Part shown: one piece after another, positions 20,788-31,700 of the stretch | How the letters are laid out: every line of letters begins with the position of its first letter | Numbering within the stretch: the first letter of the stretch is position 1 | Source of the DNA: Ashinkailepas kermadecensis | Lineage: Eukaryota > Arthropoda > Thecostraca > Neolepadidae | Reading direction: 5' to 3' | Assembly (NCBI GenBank): GCA_034440615.1 | Contig: JAOTOM010004377.1 | Coordinates: 186,001-250,000, forward strand | Length of the DNA: 64,000 bases | Made by a program: the position numbers and the translations under genes | Notes under the pieces: generated by a model | The model's input: the letters and a program-made list of their open reading frames with translations, nothing else | Databases searched by the model: none | Told to the model about the DNA's origin: nothing

Positions 20788-23700
20788 GTGGGTGCCTGGA
20801 CATTCGTGCGCGCCAACGGCCCTTCGATGTCAGTAGTCTTTCTGTCGACTACCGGCTGTGTGGGTGTAATGATTTCACGTCGCTTCTTCCCATGCAGCGC
20901 CGTGAGCTCAACGTTGTATTTTAGGTCTGCTTTTGGCGCGTGCCCGCCAGTACTTGTTGATGCCACCTCCACGTAAAGCAGACGCACTGTGGACTGACGC
21001 CGACGTAGAGCAGACGCAGAGCACGACTGACGCCGACGTCGCTTACCACTACCAAATCGGAATGGTGTTCATTTTACGTTCTTGGAAAGCTAACACGGTG
21101 GCGGAAAGTGGTAGGATTTCATCGACAAACGACTTCCAAGTGATGAACTGCCGTGCAAGCGGCATAGTAATCCCGACTGTGTCACAGATGAGACTGTGTT
21201 TGATGCCCTCTACCCCGGAGGTGTCGTTACAGCTCTGTTGACGGCAGCGCTAACGGACGGCTGCGCCACAGGTGGGCCCATGTCAGCTGACGGCCCCGCT
21301 CTGTCTGGGCTGCTACCGGCCGCTGCCGCCACTGTCGACCGTGCCGCGCTGTGGCCGCTGCGGCTGGCCGCTCTGCTCACCGGCCTGCGAGGAGAGCGCG
21401 CAGCACCAGCCCGAGTGTGACGTCACAGCACGCTCTCCGCTAGGAGCGCTGTCGTCGCCGGCTGGCGCCGACTGGTACGAGGTGGTGTCGGTGATGCGAC
21501 TGCTGGAGCTGCGCGAGACGGACGCCGCCGCCTGGGTCACGCTGCTCGACCTGCAGAGCCACGACCTGGAGCGGCGAGCCACTGAGGCCTATCGGCTGGA
21601 GCACCACACGGTGGTGGAGCGCATCAGAACCAGGTGCGGGGAGGGAAGGGCGGCACTGGTGGGCGCATCGGGGGGGGGCGACACTGTGGCGCATCACCGG
21701 GCGGGGGCACACTGGTGGAGCGCATCAGAACCAGGTGCGAGGAGGGTCAGGAGCAGCGTGGACTAACATACTAGGTGCACTGCTCCATTGGAAGGACAGG
21801 CGGAGAGTCTGTTCTGGGGGTGCCTAAACTTTGTTGTTTTGAAGCTGGATTTCCGGATCCGCCGGCTGGCTTCGATAGTTGCTTTCTTTGTAGCCAGTTT
21901 CAGTGATACTGCTGGTGTTGAATTTTCCGCACTTGTAATCTTACTTTTATTTTGCCTTTAAAGTCAGCATCCCTGGGGATGCTCACTTTAATGCATGTAA
22001 TATTTTTAAATGCCTGACGGAGGGTGTGGTGACTGAAATACGATATTGTGCACCAGCTGTGGAACGTTCCAGTCCACCACCTCGTTACCTTCGTGTTACC
22101 CTCCACTCTCCTTGCACGCTAAATTGCCGGAATGCTATATTCGACAGCTGATGTAGCCATCATGAATGAAAAAGTCAACGAGTACACAAAGAAACGTGTT
22201 CTGTATGCAAAGACGCATCCGGAAGTACCTTTCGCGGCCAAAGTCTCGACCTCTGGCGCAGCAGTCTACGCGCTGAAACCGCCACAGGCAGACCCAGTTA
22301 AGCAACACTGTATTAACGCTGCTCAGTTGCTTACCCCATGAGTTCCCTGCTGATGTGTTTGAGGTGTTTTGGAATGGGGAGTCCTGCCAGCCGGTGGCGA
22401 TTACGGTGTTGAGCAGATACAAGATACTGTAAGATACTGTACTGTAATCTCTGCACGCCCTGGCTCCTGAGCAGGACGCGGCCGCTGAGGGTATCTGGGG
22501 TATCTCGACGGCAATTGACGTGCCGGGTGGGACGACTATTCCGACGGCAGTAGAGGTGTCGGATGGGACGACTATTGCGACGGCAGTAGAGGTGTCGATG
22601 AGGGCGGGTGGGACGGCTATCCCGACGGCAGTTGAGGTGCCGGTGGGGCGGCTATCCCGACAGCAGTTGAGGTGTCAGATGATGGCGGGTGAGGCGGCTA
22701 TCCCGACAGCAGTTGAGGTGCCGATGAGGGCGGGTGGGGCGGCTATCCCGACAGCAGTTGAGGTGCCGGTGGGACGGCTATCCCGGCAGCAGTTGAGGTG
22801 TCAGATGCTGGCGGGTGGGGCGGCTATCCCGACAGCAGTTGAGGTGCCGATGAGGGCGGGTGGGGCGGCTATCCCGACGGAAATTGAGGTGCCGTACGAG
22901 GGCGAGTGGCGGGTAGGCGGGCGTGTCAACAAGTGGCGCCCAACTCTGTGGACGGTCGTGACTGCCACGCCAGGTGTACACCGCGACCGGCATGCCCTCC
23001 GTGGAGCCGCCAGCCGCCGGCCTGACCACTGTCGACTCAGTCCGTCTCCCTCTCCCCCCCCCCCCCCCCCCACCTTGCGTCCACCTCTGACGAGAAGAGA
23101 CTGGCAGGAGTGCTTTGGAGGCCAAGTGAGCGCTTCCAGTGAATGTGGGGCGTACTCGCAGTGTAAGCCACCGTGAACATAATGGCATGCTTATGTTGTT
23201 TATGTGCGATCTTATCCTGGGATGTACGTTTTACTAATTAATTAACTATGTTCGCATTTAAATGTCTTGTATGCACACTCCTACACTCGAACTATAAGGC
23301 ACTGCGAGCTAGCGCTCAAGACTTACAGGTAGTTTTATATATCCACTGTTCATTTGTCTGTTTGCAGGGAGTCAAACTCACACCAGTGACCAATACACCA
23401 TCGGTTATTTTTTTCAGCTACTTAAGTTGAGTTCTTGAATAGGCTTTAAAAGTTGAGGAACCCAAACAGATCGCTGGACTTCCAGTACCAGAAGTTACCG
23501 ATTTCGGTCACCAGCTCCATCCTAAATGTACCTATCGTGATCCGAGCTGTTCAAAGCGGTTTTAATATGCGGTTTTAATTTGGGACTACACATAGGATTT
23601 TCGGAGCGTGATTTCAGTGTATTATTTTTGTCATGAATTGATTTGAGATCTGATATATCAATTTTTATTAAAAGCACAGCATTCCTTGTCAATGTGGGTC

Positions 23701-26700
23701 AAAACGTTTCACCTTATTTTACACATAGGCAAAGGTTTCTGAAAATTATTGGACTGTCACAATACATGAAGGCAATGGGTGGCCCCAAATCGATTTGGGG
23801 GGGGGAGGATACCACATAGGGTCCTATGTTACAAGTTGAAATTATTGGGGGCAAGGCGAACATTTGAGGCGGGGGGTACGTGCACTGACAAAAGCATACA
23901 AAACTACACCCCTGTGACTACATTATGGTCCACGCGCCAATCAGCTCCAACCAATCCACGCTTCACGCCTCTGCCCGCCCTGCATGTGCCTCCGCTGTCC
24001 TGTTGTGATACCGTACGCCCGTCTCGGATGGGTGCCATATGACCTATGCAGTCGATGCGCCCCTAGCCACACTAACTAACTAACTAGCGCCCGTCTCGGC
24101 GCGCCCAGGTTCGGCCAGTCGCAGCACTCGGAACTGCTCATTCCACCGCATCTGTGGCATCATGAACACCAACGCCTATGAGATCCGACTGCCCGAGATC
24201 AACGTGCAGGGCGTCTACCCGGAGGCGGCGCTGTTCGAGCACAACTGCGTGCCCAACACGCACCGCACGTTCGACGAGGACCTGACGCTGGTCGTGCGCG
24301 CCGCCGTGGACATCGACAAGGTGCGGACGGGGACCGTCAACCAGCAGGTGACGGGCTCGAATCTGGCCTGCATGGTGCTTTTCTACATTCGTGGCCGAAA
24401 GACGCAGTGCAGTGCAGTGACCACGCTCTGTATAGCCAATGCAGTTGAAGCACATTTATGCACAACTAATGACCGCGTGAAGTGACCTCGAAGGCTATGT
24501 GCATCGAAAATGACCGTCGATGTTCCAAACAATTAATTCCGAGCTATGACGCGGCATCAATACCTATATCACGTTAATCTATATCATGATTCCGAGCCAC
24601 GAATGTATATCACGCTCTTGAGTCTGGCTCCATATCACAGTCCTGGGTCACGGCTCGATATCACGGTCCCGAGTCACTGCTCTATATCACGCTCCCGACC
24701 CACGACTGTATATCACGCTCCTGAGTCCGGCTCCATATCACGATCCTGGGTCACGGCTCGATATCACAGTCCCGAGTCACTGCTCTATATCACACTCCCG
24801 CGCCACGGCTCTACATCACGGTCCCGCTTCGCGGCTCAGCATCATGCTCCCGAGTCACGGCTTCATATGTCGGTCCCGAGTCACGGCTCCATACGGCGGT
24901 CCCGAGTCACGGATTCCTATCACACTCCCGTGTCTATTTGTTTGTTTATTGGGTGGTTCACGACGGCTTTTTGACATTCAGGCTAATGGTTTTCGCCGGT
25001 GGGCCGCTGGATTGGGAAATGTCCGAGCGGTGGAGTGTCGAACCTGGTTCCCAGAGCCCAACACCTTAACCACTCCCTTCCACCCAGTCGTCACGGTTCG
25101 ATACCACGATCCCTCGTCATCGCCGTGCATGACGGTTCCGAGTCACGACACTACCGCGGCCTGGTTAATTTTCCCTGAATTTATATTGTACATTTCGACA
25201 GCACCAACCACGGCCATGGCTGGCGTAATTTGTGGCACATCCTCGTCATGCACACCTTGACCTTTGATGGTGTCGATGTCGGTGGGTGACGTGGGCGATT
25301 CTGTCACCAGTGATCCGTAAATGTCGCTGTCGGAGTTTGGCGGAGCCAACACGAACAGAGCAACAATGTGGGGATGGTGGTCCACGTAATGCCTTGCTCT
25401 CAGAGGCGCAGCCAAGGGGGCCCGGCGGTTCGCCCTCTCCCTCCCCCTCTCTTAGCAACCAAAAGTACACCAGATCAAACAAGACATTTTTATATTTTCA
25501 CCACGCAAAACGAAAAATGTATTGCGCGTCCAGCGTGCGAACGGCGGTCTCTGTTTCATGACGTCTTTTTTTGCTCGGGCTACCCTAAAGAAAATCCTGG
25601 CTGCGACCATGCTTACCGTCGACTAAAAAAGCGGCTAGGGACGAAGTTTTTTCTTAAATCTGTCAATGAAAGTTTATTTTCGAGACTTCAAATAATTGGG
25701 GAGTTTTCGAAATAGCAACATCTGAGAGAAACCGGATTGTAAAGTTGTTCAGATATCGGCACCCAGCATCACCAAATGTGCATGTATGTCTTCACGTATC
25801 TGATGTCACGGGTAAATCATCACGGAAACGACGCCAGCCGACTAATGTCTCTTAGTGGAAGGTAAAGCCCGTCTCGGTCCACGTAAAGTAATTCTACACC
25901 GACCAGTATCGTGCTGGATGCAGTTTTGCAATGGCGCCCAGTTTATTAAAGGAGGCCTCTGAAGTTCGGCTGCCCCTTCGCCTCCTCCCACCCTCTCTTG
26001 GCTACGCTCCTGTCAGATACAGACTAGCTGTCTTGACCATGGAGAGCATTCTTCCCGGCACAGGCAGACTTGAAGGAAACTCAATGCAGTTATTTCACAC
26101 ACAATTTGTTGTGCCAAGATCTATGCGTGATTTCTGCTCGGCTTGAAAGTCGCCTCATTAACTGATTAAGTACGGATTACCTACACCTGTAGGCATAGGT
26201 ATAGGTTTCTGAAAATTATTGGGAGGGCACAATACATGAAGGCAATGGGCGAACCCAAATGGATTGGGGAGCATACCATATAGGGTCTCATGTTAAAAGT
26301 TGAAATTATTGGGGGAGGGGCAAAGCCAACATGGGGGTGGGGTGCAAGTGTCATCCAAAAAAAAACATACAAAGCTACACCCCTGCCTGTAGGTGCACTA
26401 GAAGCATTCAACGGGATATGTATCACTGCTCGTCGGTGAAATTAACGTTGATGTCAGAGATGTACGGGGTTGCTTGCATTTAGTAGAACAGTCAAGAGAG
26501 GTACACATAGAGAGAATTGGCTCACTGTCTCTTTGGAGGGGCTATGGTGTCTCCAGTATTTGGTTGAGTCTTTCCAATAATCATAGGTTTTGACATGGGG
26601 TGTCTATCTATGAGCCCCAAATGCATTTGTGAATTTATCAGCTTGGACATTGCTGCATCCTCCAAATTTTTCCTTTGAAGATCAGTCTCCAGAAGTTACT

Positions 26701-28630
26701 CCTCCCTTCAAACATTTTTTATTTTCCCGAATTTCTGCTGCTGTCCATCAAATCCCTCCCCGGTCCCTCTTCTTCGTTGGCATGTAGCTGTGCGTTGATA
26801 TGCGAGGACAACTCTCAACTACTCTGATGACCTGCACAAAATTAGCCGACGTGACACACTTCCGGCGCGCGCTATTCGTGTTCGACGGTGTCAGAGACTT
26901 GCTTAGGTCGTCGATATCGGCGCCTTGGCCACTGGCCAGGCTTGTCACAGCGCTGATCGACGGCTTCACCCACAACGTCGAACGCCGTGGCTCTTGTGTC
27001 GGTGCGAGCTCCCGACATGGCGACTGCGCGAGTCCATTCAACAGTCGTATGAATGCCCTTCACGACGGCTTCACTCAGCGCCGAACGCCGTGGCTCCTTG
27101 TGTCGGTGCGAGCTCCCGACATGGCGACCGCGCGAGTCCATTCAACAGTCGTATGAATGCCCTTCACGACGGCTTCACTCAGCGCCGAACGCCGTGGCTC
27201 CTGTGTCGGCGCGAGCTCCCGACGTGCCGACCGCGCGAGTCCATTCAACACTCGTATGAATGCCCTTCACGGCCGCATGGTGGAGAAATCGGACACGTCA
27301 CGTTATGTTGTTCGGGGATGGTTGTGGTCACGACGCGTGATAGTCGAACACAAATGGACGAACGCCGCCGACGGCTGCAATGAGGAGCTGTCAGAACGTT
27401 TCGCTGCGGCTCCAAGCGTTTCGCTTCAGAACGTTTCGCTCGGGCGCTCGCCATTGCCTTACGAGGGGCACTTCTGGCTGCAAAATTAAAGGGGGTACAC
27501 TCGAGCTTTCCCGGAGGGGCCCCTTTCCTTCCAAGGGGCGCCTTTTCATCTCAGAGGGGCGCCTCTTGCTGAAGAAAATCCGAGGGTGGGTGGGCGGGGT
27601 GTAAGGGAGAGCACTCCAACCTTCTCGGAGTCTCCCCTCTTCCTCTCAAAGGGCGCCTATGGCTGAAATATTCGAGGGGTGCACTCGAGCCTTCCCAGAG
27701 GGGCACCATTTCCCGGCCAAAGGGGGGGGGGGGACGAGTGGTCTAGGGGTAAGATGCTCGTCTCGCAAGCAAAAGATTGTGGGTTCGAATCTCACCTGTC
27801 GCTACTCTTCGCCCGCGACCAATCGGCGTGAGAGATTGGCGACGCTATATGACTCAACGGTCGACGTGTCGTAAAAACCAATAACCAACCAACCAACCCG
27901 GCCAAAGGGGAACACATGCCCCCAGTGCCATCCCCTTGCATGCGCTCCTGATGTGCCTCGCTGTCCAGCCAATACCATACAGGCGGATTTGATGACGTCG
28001 CTTTGTGACGTCGGCAGGGCGAGCATCTGACCAGCATCTACACGGACAGCCTGTGGGGCACGTGGCAGCGTCGCGAGCATCTCCTCGACAGCAAACACTT
28101 TCTGTGTGGCTGCGCGCGCTGTACCGACCCAACGGAACTGGGCACTGGCCTGAGCTCGCTCAGGTGTATTCACTGTCGGTGCGGGTATGTGATATGTGTG
28201 CTCCTATTTTGTGGCATGATAGTGTCATAAAATATCATATATGAACTAAAGCATCAATACAACAATGAACTTGTCGAAAATTATGCTTATTTGCATAGAA
28301 ATCATAGAAAAACGTTTTGTCGTCCAATAACAACCTAGTATTCCAGAAAAGGACTAAACACAAAGGATGTTAAAGAAGATAGTGTGGTCCCGTGAAATAG
28401 TGCTCTGAGGTAGTGCACACTGTGAATAGGTTGGTTTGTTTGATTTTGAGTGATAAATTACCGAATGATAGATGCGGCACCCTCTTTTAACCAGAAGCAC
28501 TCCCACCACCACCACCACAAATAGTCTGACATTGGCTATACACCGTTAAAAATGTGTTCGATGAGAAGCGTCGTGATGGCAGATCTTTGCCGAAATGTTT
28601 CAACGTATCGCTCACGTTGGGTAGTATATG

Positions 28631-28722
<92 letters not shown>

Positions 28723-31700
28723 GCACCTATTTATCGGTGCGGTGGGATCTTGTTTGCCATTCGGAACGCAGACTCAGACCGCAACGATAACAGGCGCCGC
28801 TGCCCTGGGCAGTGTTTGTCCTGTGGTGGTGGCTGTGTTGCTCAGGGCCCGACCCGCTCTGCTCTGGCTGACCGGCGAATGCTGCCCCCAGCTACATCGC
28901 GCCTACCTACCCACTGCGGGAGGAGACCGACTACACGTGTGACACGTGCGGCGCGCACGTGGACGCGGCGCCTGTGCGCGCCACGATCGCAGAGCTGACA
29001 GCCGAGGTCACGCTCCTGGAGGAGGATCCGACCATCGCCGCGTGCGAACGGCTGGTGGCCGCGTATTCAAAGGTCACTTCGGGCGGCTAGGATTCAGGAC
29101 GTCGGTTAGAGCTGGCATTGTGCGGTGTGTTGCCTTTAGTGAAGTCACGGCAGGATCCTTCGAAACTCCTGTTCTCAAAGACACCAAAATGGTGGCATGC
29201 ATCCTTGCTGATTTGCCTCTAACGAATACATAAACCACCAGATACCCGAGCAGATGTCCGCATGAAAAATATTCGCTCAGAAATATTAGCTGGCAAAAGT
29301 TGGTGGCGTAGTAACCTTATGCACATATCCAATATAGAAAATGTTTACGTCGCGAATGTCCGTATACGCGAGTGTTCGGACACGCAGCCGTTAGCTTATG
29401 CCAATGTTGGTATGTGTAAGTGCTGATGCATGCAAATGTTTGCACATAAATGTTCACGCATGCAAATCGCCGTGAATGAAAAAGATTAGATTAGCGTGGG
29501 CTAGGTAAGCTTAGGTTAGATTTTGCGCCTCGGAATATTTCGGTTTGCGAACCTTGAGCATGCGAGCATTTGGCAATGTGAGCATTTAGCGATGCGAACA
29601 TTTAGCAATGCGATTGCTAACGAAGTATTTGCGATATGAATATCTGGCATGAACATCTGCGCTATCAACATCTGTGCTACGAATATCAGCGTACGAACAA
29701 GTACGCTTGCGAACATTTGCATGACACATTTGTCCTGGAGCTATGTCATATAATATGTCAGGTTCTAATGTAATGCACCTAGTAGCACCAATGTGTGGCG
29801 AGAAATATTTTGTCATAGAGAGGCCTTTTCAAATTCGTCCACTTCGAAAGGTGGAAACCAATTTTCACGACTTTTCTTCGCAGATTCACTCGCTGCTTAT
29901 TGACGACGCATCAATGTATCACATGAACATATGTAACGTAAGCGTCACATGATTATCGGACAGCTGTGCCAATGGTCGTGAACGCCATCCCCCACGCTCT
30001 AATGTTATTTCTAAGGAACGTTCGCTTCTTAGCTGAAACATTAGACTCCGTTGGTTGCACTGGCGGATCTAAGAAGAACGCGCAATTTTCCGTGCGAAAC
30101 GTGCATTTTTTGCTTTAAGATTCGTCCGCGGTAGCGATTTTCTCAAAATCTAAGAGCATTCGTGTCCAAATTGTTCGTTCGAGGCAATCACACTGACATC
30201 ATATATCGAAATTCCAACAAAAGAAGAAATTTTACCTCTCAAAACAGTTTTACTCCTCCCAACTCGGACTTCTGAATCCGGCCGGATTGTGCGGCTTGTA
30301 CCCTCCATCTGGCAGAGTAAACGCCACAGAGCTCGAATGCAGACATGAAGGAGAAAAGCCTGCCATTATTGTGGCATATTGCTGATGATGCAGCTCGATG
30401 TTGTCTGTTGGTGATACGGGCGAGTCCAAGTGTGACTCGGCCGCCGGGATATGTCTATCGCAGTCGGCATGATTCCTCTTCCCGTCTGCCAAAGCGCGTG
30501 CTGATTTTCGCTGCTGAACTACACACCATTCCGTTTTAAGCCGTCCGGTTTGGTCGACGTGACCAATCCATCGCACGTTTTGGTCGGCGTGACCGATCCA
30601 TCACACGTTTTGGTCGGCGTGACCGATCCATCACACATTTGGTGTTTGCTGGTGGTGTGGGTGGCAGCAGCCACGCGGCCACTGAACTGGACCTGTCGGC
30701 AAGAGTCGGCGCGGTATCTGAACCATTAGTAGCATGATCGAGTGTGCGTGTGTTTTTTTTTTTTTTTTTTTTTTTTTTGTATCCCCAGACACGTCGGTAC
30801 GGTGTGGAATGAACGTACTGCCAATTCGGCTGCCAACAACGGTCATGCAATTTTCTCACCACATCCTTTAAGACTGTTATGTCGTTCCACCAATTACAAA
30901 TCAGAATGGCAAAAGCGCTTCAAAAGCAGCAATATATCAGCGTCGTCGGATACGGTCATAATCCACGCGAATTAGTCGTAAGAATGCTTGCAAAACAAAC
31001 AAAGTATACTCTAGTCCTATGTATAGAAATGTTGGTACCAAGAGCTCCGCGACCCTTGTATCCGTGCTCCGTGCCTTTCCACTTCTCGTGATCTTCACTA
31101 CTTTTTACTACGTGATCTTTGCTCTTCCATTTGTCGTGATCTTTACGATTAACCTTGCGCCACTTCCATGGCCTCTCCACTTTTCATCAACGTTCTTACG
31201 CCCCTGACACTCGCATGCACTACGGACGGTCGAAGATAAACCGTCAATGGGCACTGGTCATTGTCCTTGTTTCAACAGGCAACTGCTTCGGATTAATGAC
31301 TCCAATTCATTTGCGCTCTCTTCGGAAACTTAGCATTCACACTCGAGGCATTCCGCTAACTTGAGGACTGGCACCACTCGCAGGTGTTGCACCCGAACCA
31401 CCACCTGATGCTGGACCTGTACTACCCGCTGGTGCACCTGTACAACAGTTCGGAACCGCTGTCCGGACGCCAGCTGGACAGGAAGCAGCACCTCTGTAGA
31501 CAGCTGCTCAGTGTCGCCGACGTGCTGACACCTGGTGAGCGAGTCACAAAGCTCGATTGTGAGAATACGCTGAATAGCGTTGCACGCTGCGGTTCTCGAA
31601 TTGGTTGCACCTTCGTTTGCATGTGTTGTGAGGCTGCCGGTTTCTACAGATATGGTTCAGCTCACTACAGTGCCGCATCATGCAGTCAGTTTCGTCGGGT

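Noticed and set aside
28554..28790. Tyr/Ile repeat frames over TA tracts (also at 36072, 51471, 53130 and 61911)
   Set aside because: TATATA reads as Tyr-Ile in any frame; these are microsatellites.
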